Of a DNA stretch of 42,380 nucleotides, positions 6,605 to 15,054 are shown one piece after another. Where the stretch lies: NCBI GenBank assembly GCA_016763185.1, contig JAESUG010000026.1, positions 1-42,380 of the forward strand, written 5' to 3'. How positions within the stretch are numbered: the stretch's first letter is position 1; each line of letters starts with the position of its first letter. The position numbers were made by a program, and so were the translations under genes. This stretch comes from Robiginitomaculum sp. GTDB taxonomy: Bacteria; Pseudomonadota; Alphaproteobacteria; Caulobacterales; Maricaulaceae. Under the pieces are notes generated by a model. It was not told the origin of the DNA. It saw nothing but the letters and a program-made list of their open reading frames with translations, and ran no database searches.

Positions 6605-9600
6605 GCTGTTTTATAAAAACCCCCGCCTGGCGATCTTAACGGTTTTTCTAATTGTTGTTTCAGGCATTAGCGCCTTGCTTACCCTTGGCCGCCAAGAAGA
6701 CCCAACATTGTCAGAACGGTTTTCGGTGCTGATTACCAATTATCCGGGAGCCTCCGCAGAACGGGTAGAGGCCTTAATCACCGATCCTCTGGAAAGCGCC
6801 ATTAAAGAATTATTCGAAATACGTGACATTACCTCGACATCGTCAAACGGTGTTTCGGTGATGACCATTGAACTAAAAGAGGAATTTCGCGGTGCCGAGG
6901 TCGAACGAGTGTGGACACAAGTGCGCGAACAAATCAATAAAGGCGCGCTCCAAATGCCGGCGGAGGCGGGAATTCCAGATCTTAATCGCTTGCGTATCGG
7001 AGCCGAAACCATTGTCTTGGCTTTTTCGATGCAAAGCGAGTTTGAAGATCATATCGAGTTAATCGGACGGTTGGCCCGCGACCTGCAATTGAAATTTAGA
7101 AACTTACCGGGCACCGAAGAAGCGACAATTTACGGCGAGGTTCAATCTGAAATCCGAGTTGATATTGACCTCGGCCAGCTCCGCGCCATGGGGATCGAAC
7201 CGGCAAGCTTAGCCCAGACCATCCGCACCGCCGATGCTAAAACCCCAGCGGGAAATATCCGAAACCAAAACAATCAACTATCCTTAGAGATCGCTGGCGA
7301 ATTAACCGGTATTGAAGCGGTCCGCAAAATACCGGTGCGCCAACACGCCGATGGCACCTCTACACGCTTGAGCGATATCGCCCAGATCAGCAAAAGCCAT
7401 GTCCAACCCGAAAGCTCGATGGCATTTCGCAATAATAAGCGGGTGATTTTGTTTTCGGCCTATAGCACACCCAACCAGCGGGTGGATTTATGGAACAAAG
7501 CGGCTTTGGCCCTGGTCGATGAGTTTCGGGTGGAACTGCCGCGCAATATCAAGCTAGAGCCAATTTTCCAACAAGCCGAATATGTGACCGATCGGTTGAG
7601 CGGCTTATTTCGAAACTTGCTGTTGTCGGCGCTGTTGGTATTTTTGTTCTCGTTTTTAATTTTGGGTTGGCGCGCCGCGATTATCGTAGGTTCCGCCTTG
7701 CCGCTTACTGTGTTTATGACCGTTACCTTGTTCAAGGTGATGGGTTCCCCGCTGCATCAAATGTCGGTCACCGGAATTGTGATTGCGTTGGGCCTTCTCA
7801 TCGACACCGCGGTGGTGATGGTTGATGAATACGGATTGTTTCGTCGGCGTGGGGCCAGCCCCCATGAAGCGATCCGCAAAACCGTCAGCCATTTGTTTGC
7901 GCCATTGCTGGCCTCAACGCTAACCACCATGTTGGCCTTTGCCCCAATTGCGCTGATGCCGGGCGGAGCGGGCGAGTTTATTGGCATGATGGGGATCTCG
8001 GTGATTTTTGCGGTGGGGTCGAGCTTTGCCATCGCCTTTACGTTAATCCCGGCGTTTTGCGCATGGTTTGACAAAGAACCCGATCCCGACAGACCCTATT
8101 CGTTCATGGATAGAGGTCTTCGCATCCAGATCGTGACCGACGGTTATCGAAGGCTATTGGACATTATTATTGCCCGGCCCTGGGTCGGGATATCGGCGAG
8201 CGTGATCCTTCCGCTCGCCGGTTTTTTTGCCGCAACCCAGTTGCCCATGCAATTTTTCCCACCCGTTGACCGCAATATGTTCCAAGTACAGCTCACCATG
8301 CCGTCAAATGGCTCATTAGAGCACACTCAGGTGCGGGTTGCTGAAATTACTGAATTTATCGCTAATGAAGCCGGGGTAAAAAATGTCACTTGGGTAGTTG
8401 GCAACGCAGTTCCTAAAGTGTTTTACAATGTATTTTCTGTGGGTGCCGTTCGCCCTAATATGGCCAACGGATTTGTCGAAACTACTTCGGCCAAAGACAC
8501 CCATGATATCGTTGTCAAACTACAGCCTTTGTTGCGAAATAAGTTTCCGGATGCTCGAATTTTGACCTTGCCTTTTGAGCAAGGACCGCCGGTGAATGCG
8601 CCGATTGTACTGAATGTCTTTGGTTCAAACTTTTCGGAACTGAACCGTATTGGCGAGCAGTTACGCGCGATTTTAGCCGCAACCCCCCATGTCACCTATA
8701 CCATTGCCAACTTAAAAATGGGCGAGGTGGTCGCCTCGCTACAGGCCGATGAAACGGCGGTAAATCGGGCTGGACTGCCACTGACCGGATTGGCCAGTGA
8801 GCTAAATGCCATGTTCGAAGGTATTCCCGCGGGAAGCATCCAAGAAGGCCTTGAGCGTATTCCGGTTCGGATACAGGTGCGCCCCGAACAACGAACAACC
8901 TTAAATAGTGCTTTGTCAATGCCGATGGTTGGCGCCGCCGGTGAAACAGTGCCGGGGGCGTTTGGTCAATTAAAACTTGTCCCGAAAATAGCCATTATCC
9001 CCCATGACAATGGCGAACGCTTTAACGGGATATTGGCGTATTTGGAGCCGTTCGTCTTACCATCAACCGTATTGGCTGATTTTAGACAACGGCTGGAGCA
9101 ATCGGATTTTATGTTGCCGGCTGGCTATACCATGACCATTGGTGGCGACGCCGAAAGCCAAGATCAAGCCATGGGTGATTTGCTGTCCACCGCCCTGCCC
9201 TTGCTGATCTTGATGATCGGCACCATCGTATTGGCGTTTAATTCGTTCTCGTATGCGGGTATTATCGGCAGTAGTGGCGTTTTGTCGGTTGGCTTGGCTT
9301 TGTTCTCGATCTGGATATTTGGCGAAACCATGGGCTTTATGGGGATGGTCGGGATTATGGGGTTGGTTGGCTTGTCAATCAACGGCAGTATCGTGGTGCT
9401 GACTGCGCTGAAATCCAATGACGAAGCCAAAGCCGGCGACCCGATTGCCACCCGCGAGACGGTCATTGATGCCACCCGCCATATTGTTGCAACCACCCTT
9501 ACCACCATAGGCGGCTTTATTCCTTTATTGCTATTTGGCGATAGTTTTTGGGGACCCTTGGCCACGGCGATTGCCGGTGGGGTTTCGGGTTCTGCCGTTT

Positions 9601-9710
9601 TAGCCTTGATTTTTGCGCCGTCGGCGTTTGTGCTATTGGCCAAAAGGCGGGCCAAACTACGCCTAGCCCACGCCAGTCGACTTGAAGAAAAACAAGCCCA
9701 ACTTAGCTAA
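6597..9710 (+). CDS. RND superfamily efflux transporter permease
   Basis: The 1037-residue product has the full RND layout: TM1 near residues 11-30, a large periplasmic loop, a TM2-TM6 cluster from about 340, a second loop, and a TM8-TM12 cluster from about 870. The ATG at 6597 (MSELFYKNPRLAI) gives the usual RND N-terminus; an in-frame TTG at 6573 is unlikely. The proton-relay positions are unusual. TM4 reads GLLIDTAVVMVDE, so the AcrB Asp-Asp pair is Asp403-Thr404. TM10 reads GLVGLSINGSIVVL, so the AcrB Lys940 position is Asn929. The substrate is unknown. It may still be proton driven through Asp403, as in RND groups with a single TM4 acid. Confidence 0.93.
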   Translation: MSELFYKNPRLAILTVFLIVVSGISALLTLGRQEDPTLSERFSVLITNYPGASAERVEALITDPLESAIKELFEIRDITSTSSNGVSVMTIELKEEFRGAEVERVWTQVREQINKGALQMPAEAGIPDLNRLRIGAETIVLAFSMQSEFEDHIELIGRLARDLQLKFRNLPGTEEATIYGEVQSEIRVDIDLGQLRAMGIEPASLAQTIRTADAKTPAGNIRNQNNQLSLEIAGELTGIEAVRKIPVRQHADGTSTRLSDIAQISKSHVQPESSMAFRNNKRVILFSAYSTPNQRVDLWNKAALALVDEFRVELPRNIKLEPIFQQAEYVTDRLSGLFRNLLLSALLVFLFSFLILGWRAAIIVGSALPLTVFMTVTLFKVMGSPLHQMSVTGIVIALGLLIDTAVVMVDEYGLFRRRGASPHEAIRKTVSHLFAPLLASTLTTMLAFAPIALMPGGAGEFIGMMGISVIFAVGSSFAIAFTLIPAFCAWFDKEPDPDRPYSFMDRGLRIQIVTDGYRRLLDIIIARPWVGISASVILPLAGFFAATQLPMQFFPPVDRNMFQVQLTMPSNGSLEHTQVRVAEITEFIANEAGVKNVTWVVGNAVPKVFYNVFSVGAVRPNMANGFVETTSAKDTHDIVVKLQPLLRNKFPDARILTLPFEQGPPVNAPIVLNVFGSNFSELNRIGEQLRAILAATPHVTYTIANLKMGEVVASLQADETAVNRAGLPLTGLASELNAMFEGIPAGSIQEGLERIPVRIQVRPEQRTTLNSALSMPMVGAAGETVPGAFGQLKLVPKIAIIPHDNGERFNGILAYLEPFVLPSTVLADFRQRLEQSDFMLPAGYTMTIGGDAESQDQAMGDLLSTALPLLILMIGTIVLAFNSFSYAGIIGSSGVLSVGLALFSIWIFGETMGFMGMVGIMGLVGLSINGSIVVLTALKSNDEAKAGDPIATRETVIDATRHIVATTLTTIGGFIPLLLFGDSFWGPLATAIAGGVSGSAVLALIFAPSAFVLLAKRRAKLRLAHASRLEEKQAQLS

Positions 9711-9768
9711 GAACTGGAAAACTTTCCCCAATGCCCCTATATATGAGCGTAGCCAATAGGAGCCCGTC

Positions 9769-10581
9769 ATGAGCAATGTAATTGATATGAAAAATCAAGG
9801 AGATGATCTAAACGTCTGGTCACGTTTGCGCCTTGAAGCGGCCAGCGCAGCGGCAGCTGAGCCGACCTTGGCCTCGATGCTGCACGCGGTGATATTAAAC
9901 CATGACAATATTGCCGATGCCATGTCCTATATTTTGGCCAGCAAAATCGGTGATGCCAATCTCAACCAAATGCAAGTGCGCGAAGTGTGCGCCAATGCCT
10001 TTCGCGCCAATCCTTTGTTGCTCGAACAAGTTGCCGCCGATGCCATCGCCGTTGAAAGCAGAGACGCGGCGTGTTTAGGTTTTTTACAGCCATTTTTATT
10101 TTTCAAAGGATTTCAAGCTTTACAAGCCTACCGCATTGCCCATTCTTTGTGGAACGAAGGCCGCCAAACCTTGTCTCATCATTTTCAATCGCGCATATCC
10201 GAACTGTTCGGGGTTGATATCCACCCGGCCGCCGTCATCGGCAAAGGCATTATGATCGACCATGCCACCAGCATCGTCATCGGTGCCACGGCCCGGGTTG
10301 GCGATGATGTCTCCATGTTGCACTCGGTGACCTTGGGCGGAACTGGTTCCGAAGAAGAAGACCGCCATCCGAAAATTGGCAATGGCGTACTCATTGGTGC
10401 TGGAGCAAAAATCTTGGGCAATATCACAATTGGTGACTATGCCCGTATTGCCGCAGGCTCTGTGGTGTTAAAGCCGGTGCCGTCTGGGTGTACCGTTGCT
10501 GGCGTTCCGGCCAAACCGGTGAGCGGGGATTGCTGTCCGGAACCTGCAAAAAGCATGAATCATTTGCTTGACGTGGATTGA
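9769..10581 (+). CDS. cysE: Serine O-acetyltransferase
   Basis: CysE transfers acetyl from acetyl-CoA to L-serine, the first committed step of cysteine synthesis. The 270-residue protein has the helical N-terminal SATase domain (about 20-120, VWSRLRLEAA and DPxL-type segment near TLASMLHAVI) and a left-handed beta-helix of hexapeptide repeats. Key blocks are GVDIHPAAVIGKGIMIDHA, with the catalytic His-Asp region, then SVTLGGTG and HPKIGNGVLIGAGAKILG. The tail GCTVAGVPAKPV closes the acetyl-CoA site. AGGAG lies 7 bases before ATG. It is about as long as E. coli CysE. DUF3126 and carbonic anhydrase genes follow on the same strand. Confidence 0.95.
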   Translation: MSNVIDMKNQGDDLNVWSRLRLEAASAAAAEPTLASMLHAVILNHDNIADAMSYILASKIGDANLNQMQVREVCANAFRANPLLLEQVAADAIAVESRDAACLGFLQPFLFFKGFQALQAYRIAHSLWNEGRQTLSHHFQSRISELFGVDIHPAAVIGKGIMIDHATSIVIGATARVGDDVSMLHSVTLGGTGSEEEDRHPKIGNGVLIGAGAKILGNITIGDYARIAAGSVVLKPVPSGCTVAGVPAKPVSGDCCPEPAKSMNHLLDVD

Positions 10582-10644
10582 TGCCTTTCGCTTGGCTAGT
10601 TAGGCTATCGCCGAAGCTGATTCCAAACCTTACCGCCGGAGAAC

Positions 10645-10860
10645 ATGATGATCGATGCTGAGATTGCAAAACTACAAGCCTATTTGACCAAGCGCCTTGG
10701 CAGTTCAGTTGAGCTACGCCGCCGTGGTAAAAAAACTGATTCCGTGGAAGTTTATTCCGGTGACGAGTTTTTAGGGTTATTATTCAAAGACGACGAAGAC
10801 CCCAAAGATATTTCCTATAATTTGGACATTGCCATCCTCGCCATTGATCTGGACGAATAA
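10645..10860 (+). CDS. DUF3126 family small protein
   Basis: This 71-residue acidic protein matches DUF3126, a family I know from alphaproteobacteria, commonly next to cysE. Recognisable parts are EIAKLQAYLTKRLG, then VEVYSGDEFLGLLFKDDEDP and the end SYNLDIAILAIDLDE. The function is not known. No signal peptide or membrane segment is visible. Two ATG codons in tandem (10645 and 10648) could serve as start; GGAG lies about 6 bases upstream. The next gene starts with TTG immediately after this stop codon, so the two are almost certainly translated from one message. Confidence 0.85.
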   Translation: MMIDAEIAKLQAYLTKRLGSSVELRRRGKKTDSVEVYSGDEFLGLLFKDDEDPKDISYNLDIAILAIDLDE

Positions 10861-11388
10861 TTGCCAATTTACGCGCTTGGAGATAGCCAGCCAGAATTAC
10901 CGGAAACTGGCGAATACTGGATCGCCCCTGACGCACAAGTCATCGGCAAGGTCACGTTGCATAAAAATGCCTCTTTGTGGTTTGGGGTGGTGGCGCGCGG
11001 CGATATGGACCGGTTGACCATTGGTGAAAACTCGAACATCCAAGACGGCACGGTTTTGCACTCTGATGCTGGGTTCCCGATGACCGTCGGGCGCGGCGTA
11101 ACCGTTGGGCACAAAGCCATGCTGCACGGTTGTACCATTGGTGATAACAGTTTGATCGGCATTGGTGCCACCGTCTTAAACGGCGCTAATATTGGTAAAA
11201 ACTGTCTGATTGGCGCCCATGCATTGATCGCCGAAGGCAAGCAAATTCCAGACAATTCAATGGTGGTTGGGATGCCAGGCCGGATCATCCGCCAAGTTTC
11301 CGACGAAATGGCTGAGCTTTTACGTGCATCCGCCGAGCATTATGTCGGTAATTGGCAACGATATGTCCGAGATTTGCGCGAGGTCTAG
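10861..11388 (+). CDS. Gamma-class carbonic anhydrase-like hexapeptide protein
   Basis: The 175-residue product folds as a left-handed beta-helix trimer with many hexapeptide turns ([41 protein letters not shown]). His67, His84 and His89, in TVLHSD and VGHKAMLHG, match the three zinc ligands of gamma carbonic anhydrases at subunit interfaces. Activity as carbonic anhydrase is plausible, but many family members have no shown activity. The start is TTG, directly abutting the DUF3126 stop (TAA-TTG); there is no separate ribosome site, so coupling is likely. The stop overlaps that of convergent queF inside CTAG (11385-11388). Confidence 0.88.
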   Translation: MPIYALGDSQPELPETGEYWIAPDAQVIGKVTLHKNASLWFGVVARGDMDRLTIGENSNIQDGTVLHSDAGFPMTVGRGVTVGHKAMLHGCTIGDNSLIGIGATVLNGANIGKNCLIGAHALIAEGKQIPDNSMVVGMPGRIIRQVSDEMAELLRASAEHYVGNWQRYVRDLREV

Positions 11389-11849
11389 CCGCGCCCCCGA
11401 TAACTGGGCACGCCTTGCTCCGGCAACCATAACCCCGACGGCGCAGCGCCGGTTTGCCAAAATACATCAATCGGAATACCGCCACGCGGATACCAATAGC
11501 CACCAATGCGTAACCATTTCGGGGCCAAACTTGCCACAATCCGTTTGCCAATGGCCAAGGTACAGTCTTCGTGAAATGCGCCGTGATTGCGAAAACTGCC
11601 CAAATATAATTTCAGTGATTTGCTTTCCACCAACCAAGCATCCGGCACATAATCAATCACCAAATGGGCAAAGTCCGGCTGGCCGGTAACCGGGCACAAA
11701 GACGTAAATTCCGGCGCAGCAAAGCGCACCAAATAGTCATCATCCGGATGCGGGTTGGCCACGCGCTCCAATTGCGCCAATTCCGGCGAACTGGCAATTT
11801 CGCTGGCTGCGCCCAATTGAGTTAATCTATTGTTGGTTTCATCACTCAT
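11385..11849 (-). CDS. queF: NADPH-dependent preQ0 reductase QueF (short type)
   Basis: QueF reduces 7-cyano-7-deazaguanine to the aminomethyl form in queuosine tRNA modification. The 154-residue product is of the short, unimodular type. It shows the thioimide Cys52 in [14 protein letters not shown], with the general acid Asp59, and the NADPH signature beginning [16 protein letters not shown] at residues 75-90, followed by FHED. The end [14 protein letters not shown] is typical. The ATG at 11849 is acceptable though the ribosome site is weak. It converges on the carbonic anhydrase gene with a 4-base overlap. No other queuosine gene is in the window. Confidence 0.95.
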   Translation of the reverse strand: MSDETNNRLTQLGAASEIASSPELAQLERVANPHPDDDYLVRFAAPEFTSLCPVTGQPDFAHLVIDYVPDAWLVESKSLKLYLGSFRNHGAFHEDCTLAIGKRIVASLAPKWLRIGGYWYPRGGIPIDVFWQTGAAPSGLWLPEQGVPSYRGRG

Positions 11850-11970
11850 CTAAGAATTGCTAACCAACCTTGCGGGCACTTGCAATGGCAAAGCGGTATT
11901 TTAGGGCAATTTTGCGATTAGGGCCGGGTCTGTTTGTTTTTTTCGGTAGCCTCTGTCTTCGCTTTTCCTT

Positions 11971-12020
11971 CGGTACCCTCTTCTTCGTTTCCCTCCGGTA
12001 CCCTCTTCTTCGTTTCCCTC
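11971..12020. repeat. Two exact 25-bp tandem repeats, pyrimidine-rich
   Basis: The unit starts CGGTACCCTCTTCTTCG and occurs twice without gap (11971-11995 and 11996-12020). A degenerate third unit lies just before (about 11944-11970). The block is almost pure pyrimidine on the plus strand. The second unit runs into the left arm of the long inverted repeat. Confidence 0.85.
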
Positions 12021-12180
12021 CGGCTTGACCGGAGGGTCCAGTTCTTTGTGGCATATAAAATTTTTCCAAGAAGCTGGACCCCGGCGCGGGGGCCGGGGAC
12101 CGGTGAATGTCGGAGGTCGGAGTGGACCCAAATGATATTGCACAAAGAACTGGGCCCTCCGGTCAAGCCGGAGGGAAACG
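12011..12180. repeat. 40-bp inverted repeat (39/40) with nested hairpins
   Basis: Bases 12011-12050 and 12141-12180 are reverse complements with one mismatch, 90 bases apart. Each arm holds its own 8-bp stem with 5-base loop: CCCTCCGG-CTTGA-CCGGAGGG at 12016-12036 and the TCAAG-loop version at 12155-12175. A further GC-rich stem (CCCCGG/CCGGGG, 12079-12098) sits in the spacer. Right of the element (12176-12240) the plus strand is nearly pure purine, mirroring the pyrimidine tract on the left. It lies in the 484-base gene-free gap 11850-12333 and looks like two opposed copies of one REP-like element. The open frames across it are artefacts. Confidence 0.85.
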
Positions 12181-12251
12181 AAAGAGAAGGAAGGAAGGAA
12201 GAACGAAAGGGAAGAAAGAAAGGGAAGAGAAAGAAGTGAAAATGGTTTCAC

Positions 12252-12287
12252 CGCCAAAATGGATATACAAACCAAATCATTTTGGCG
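12252..12287. promoter_or_regulatory. 10-bp perfect inverted repeat upstream of ald
   Basis: CGCCAAAATG (12252-12261) and CATTTTGGCG (12278-12287) are exact reverse complements with a 16-base AT-rich loop, 46 bases before the ald ATG. It could be a regulator site or a leader hairpin. No family-specific consensus is recognised. Confidence 0.45.
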
Positions 12288-12333
12288 TATAAGCCAAAAC
12301 TGGAAAATGAACTGGCTGTATCGGAAAAACCTT

Positions 12334-13449
12334 ATGCATATTGGTATCCCCAAAGAGATTAAAACTCACGAGTATCGGGTAAGCATTACCCCCGACGCCG
12401 CCGCAGACCTCACCCATAGCGGCCATCAAGTATCGGTGGAAACCAAGGCTGGGTTGGGTGTTGGCTTTGAGGATGCGGACTATGAAGCGGTTGGTTGCCA
12501 GATCGCGCCCACTGCCAAAGCCGTGTTCGAAGCCGCCGAGGTCATTGTCAAAGTCAAAGAGCCACAACCGATTGAAACCGACATGCTCTCACCCGCTCAT
12601 ACCTTGTTCACCTATTTGCATTTGGCTGCCGACAAAGCGCAAGCCGAGGGCTTACGCAAATCCGGCTGCACCGCCATTGCCTATGAAACCATTGTTGGCC
12701 CTAAGGGTGGCTTGCCGTTATTGCAACCGATGTCCGAGGTTGCCGGAAGAATGTCGGTGCATGTGGGGGCCAATTGCTTGGAACGCGCCAAAGGCGGACG
12801 CGGGGTATTGCTGGGTGGCGTCCCCGGTGTTGCCCCTGGCAAAGTCGTGATCTTAGGTGGCGGGGTTTCTGGCACCCATGCCGCACAAATGGCGATTGGC
12901 ATGCGTGCCGATGTGACGATTTTTGATATTTCGGACGAGCGCCTAAATGAATTGGACATGGTGTATGGGGGCCGCCTTAAAACCGAATACTCGACCAAAC
13001 AAGCCGTGGCCAAGGCCTGTATGGACGCCGATCTAATCATTGGTGCCGTATTGGTGCCCGGTGCCGCCGCCCCCAAATTGGTCACCCGCGAAATGGTTCG
13101 CACCATGAAGCCGGGCGCGGTTTTGGTCGATATTGCCATTGACCAAGGCGGGTGCTTTGAAACCTCGCATCCGACAACCCACGACAATCCAACCTTTGAG
13201 GTTGATGGGATTGTCCATTATTGCGTGGCCAATATGCCGGGTGCCGTGTCACGCACCTCGACCTTTGCATTGGTCAAATCAACATTGCCGTATTTGCGCC
13301 GACTGGTTGACCAAGGCGTGCATCAGGCATTAAACGCCGATCCCGGCTTTGCCTTGGGCCTAAATGTCGCCGAAGGCGAAATTACCCACGCCGCCGTTGC
13401 CCGCGATCTAAACTTACCGTTCCACATCCCAAGCTGGTTAAACCCATAA
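12334..13449 (+). CDS. ald: Alanine dehydrogenase
   Basis: Ald interconverts L-alanine and pyruvate plus ammonia with NAD. The product from ATG 12334 (MHIGIPKEIKTHEYRV) is 371 residues, the standard length. Pyruvate-site residues Arg15, Lys75 and His96 are in place (EYRVSI, VKVKEP, YLHLA). The NAD-binding fold shows VVILGGGVSGTHAAQMAIGM. The late DIAIDQGGCFETSHPT and HYCVANMPGAVSRTST blocks are diagnostic. An in-frame start 75 bases upstream would add an atypical extension and overlap the inverted repeat, so it is not used. It stands alone after the repeat block. Confidence 0.96.
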   Translation: MHIGIPKEIKTHEYRVSITPDAAADLTHSGHQVSVETKAGLGVGFEDADYEAVGCQIAPTAKAVFEAAEVIVKVKEPQPIETDMLSPAHTLFTYLHLAADKAQAEGLRKSGCTAIAYETIVGPKGGLPLLQPMSEVAGRMSVHVGANCLERAKGGRGVLLGGVPGVAPGKVVILGGGVSGTHAAQMAIGMRADVTIFDISDERLNELDMVYGGRLKTEYSTKQAVAKACMDADLIIGAVLVPGAAAPKLVTREMVRTMKPGAVLVDIAIDQGGCFETSHPTTHDNPTFEVDGIVHYCVANMPGAVSRTSTFALVKSTLPYLRRLVDQGVHQALNADPGFALGLNVAEGEITHAAVARDLNLPFHIPSWLNP

Positions 13450-13473
13450 AAAAACACCCCGTCGCAAGCGACG
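13448..13473 (-). terminator. Intrinsic terminator of the TPR gene
   Basis: CGTCGC-AA-GCGACG (13460-13473) forms a tight hairpin. On the minus strand it is followed by GGGGTGTTTTTTT (A-run 13448-13454 on plus), placed 38 bases after the TPR gene stop. On the plus strand the hairpin also lies just past the ald stop, so it may act in both directions, but without a U-run for ald. Confidence 0.75.
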
Positions 13474-13510
13474 AGGCGTTACAGTTCGACAGTTCAATAT
13501 TTGCTTCGCC

Positions 13511-13918
13511 CTAATTGGCCAAACGAGCCGTATGTTTGTTGGTTAGATAAGTAACCACTTCGCGATTGTTCAAAGCATCAGCAGAATTTGGCGATAGTAC
13601 CAGCGCCTGATCACAGGCCATTGCTGCGGCTTCCAAATTACCTTGCGCGCCCTCGGCAGCACATAAATTAGCCAAGGCTGCGGTTTTGCGAGACTTGGAT
13701 AAACTAGCCTGTAAGGCCGATTGTTGGAAGAAGGCAGCCCGCGCATAATCGCCCTTTTTAAAGGCAGCAACCCCGGCACGAATTTCGCCATTTGAGACCG
13801 CTTTTATGGCAAATTCCGGTGTAGCTTCTGCGGCCGTCACCGTCGATGAAATGACCAGAGCTCCGGCGAGAAGCACAAGACTTAAGCCAACTGTTTTAAA
13901 AGTGTTTGGGGAGAACAT
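13511..13918 (-). CDS. Exported small TPR-like protein
   Basis: The 135-residue product begins with a signal peptide (VGLSLVLLAGALVISSTVTAAEA, cleavage near residue 30). Two TPR-like helical pairs follow: AGVAAFKKGDYARAAFFQQSAL and a later block with GAQGNLEAAAMACDQALVLSP. Two Cys (LCAAEG and MACDQ) may pair in the periplasm. TPR units bind other proteins; the partner is unknown. The ribosome site AAGGAAA is good. It is divergent from the LysR gene across two palindromes, and a hairpin terminator lies after its stop. The second TPR gene at 27375-27926 has a comparable size and signal sequence but is not closely similar. Confidence 0.75.
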   Translation of the reverse strand: MFSPNTFKTVGLSLVLLAGALVISSTVTAAEATPEFAIKAVSNGEIRAGVAAFKKGDYARAAFFQQSALQASLSKSRKTAALANLCAAEGAQGNLEAAAMACDQALVLSPNSADALNNREVVTYLTNKHTARLAN

Positions 13919-13951
13919 TGTTATTTCCTTATTGATTGCAAAGAAGAAAGT

Positions 13952-13993
13952 TTAACAATGTTTCTCTTGTTAATAAAGTGAACATCGTTCACT
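13952..13993. promoter_or_regulatory. Two adjacent palindromes between TPR and LysR genes
   Basis: AGTGAAC-ATC-GTTCACT (13977-13993) is a perfect 7-3-7 palindrome. A second inverted repeat, TTAACAA-N8-TTGTTAA (13952-13973), lies beside it, nearer the TPR gene. The first matches the imperfect site before the RND operon (5408-5422), which suggests a TetR-family operator. It could control the TPR gene, the LysR gene or both. Confidence 0.5.
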
Positions 13994-14091
13994 ATTCGCA
14001 CATACCCGCCATGCACGAATGAATAACTCCAAAAAAATATTGAAAAACCTCTGCCTATCCCCATTTGCTCTATATCAATGCGAGAACCTCG

Positions 14092-15024
14092 ATGGACACC
14101 AAAATGAACTGGGCAGATCTGCCAATTCTGCTAGCCGTAGTGGAGGCCGGTAGTTTATCGGGTGCCGCGCGCAATATGCGGGTAAGCCAACCAACGGTAA
14201 GCCGGCGCATCCAAGCGCTAGAAGAACAAATGGGCGGCGCATTATTACGCAAAACCAGTTCCGGTTTGGCCCCCACCGCTATTGGTATCAAAGTCCTTGA
14301 ACATGTCCGCAAAATGGATCACGAAGCGCACGCCATCACCCGCTCCACCGCCGCTCAAGATCATGGCTTACACGGCTCGGTGACAATCTCAGCAACGCAA
14401 GGACTTGGTGATATGTGGTTACCCATCGCCTTGCGTTCGTTTCATGAAGCAAACCCTGAAATACAATTGATCGTTGATGTGAATGTAGAGCAGGCCAATT
14501 TGGCCCGCCGCGAAGCCGATATCGCATTGCGCTGGCGCGGGCCGGGCACACAAAATTCATTGATTGGCCGCAAAGTCATCTCAGTTGGCTTTGGCCTTTA
14601 TGCAGCGAATAGCTATTTGGACAAAGTCGCCCCCCCCAAAACCCTCGAAGACTTGGGGACCCATGCAGCAATAGCGATGCGATTTGGCGAAGACAGCCCG
14701 TTTTGGCCAATTAGTCTCTCGGAAATTTCAACGCCACCAGAGCGCACTGCCTTTTACTCAAATAACTATCTTACCCATAATGCCGCCATCACCGCTGGCT
14801 ATGGCATTGGCAAACTGGCCCATATCCACGCCAGCAACTTGCACGGCATAGAGCGGGTATTACCGGATCATGAAACCGTGCAGGATTTATGGATTGTCAC
14901 CCATGATGATTTATCGCGCACAAGGCGCATCCGTTTGGTATTTGATTACCTCATCAAAGCTCTTACTGACGACCATCAATACTTTCGAAGCGGCGGCGGT
15001 GCGCCCTGGCCAAGCTTCCAATGA
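14092..15024 (+). CDS. LysR family transcriptional regulator
   Basis: The N-terminal winged helix is classical: LPILLAVVEAGSLSGAARNM, then RVSQPTVSRRIQALEEQ (residues about 9-47). The C-terminal periplasmic-binding-like effector domain starts near GSVTISATQGLGD. I take ATG 14092 (MDTKMNW), preceded by GAGA, giving 310 residues; an upstream in-frame TTG at 14065 and a downstream ATG at 14104 are alternatives. The target and ligand are unknown. Its divergent neighbour, the TPR gene, is the usual first guess for a LysR target, but the palindrome between them is of TetR rather than T-N11-A LysR type. It converges on the YcaQ-like gene. Confidence 0.9.
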   Translation: MDTKMNWADLPILLAVVEAGSLSGAARNMRVSQPTVSRRIQALEEQMGGALLRKTSSGLAPTAIGIKVLEHVRKMDHEAHAITRSTAAQDHGLHGSVTISATQGLGDMWLPIALRSFHEANPEIQLIVDVNVEQANLARREADIALRWRGPGTQNSLIGRKVISVGFGLYAANSYLDKVAPPKTLEDLGTHAAIAMRFGEDSPFWPISLSEISTPPERTAFYSNNYLTHNAAITAGYGIGKLAHIHASNLHGIERVLPDHETVQDLWIVTHDDLSRTRRIRLVFDYLIKALTDDHQYFRSGGGAPWPSFQ

Positions 15025-15054
15025 AATAATTGCGCCAAGAGAGGCCTATTTCGG

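Noticed and set aside
11860-12353. Several open frames on both strands rich in Arg, Lys and Glu
   Set aside because: They are translations of the tandem and inverted repeats and the purine/pyrimidine tracts; none resembles a protein family.
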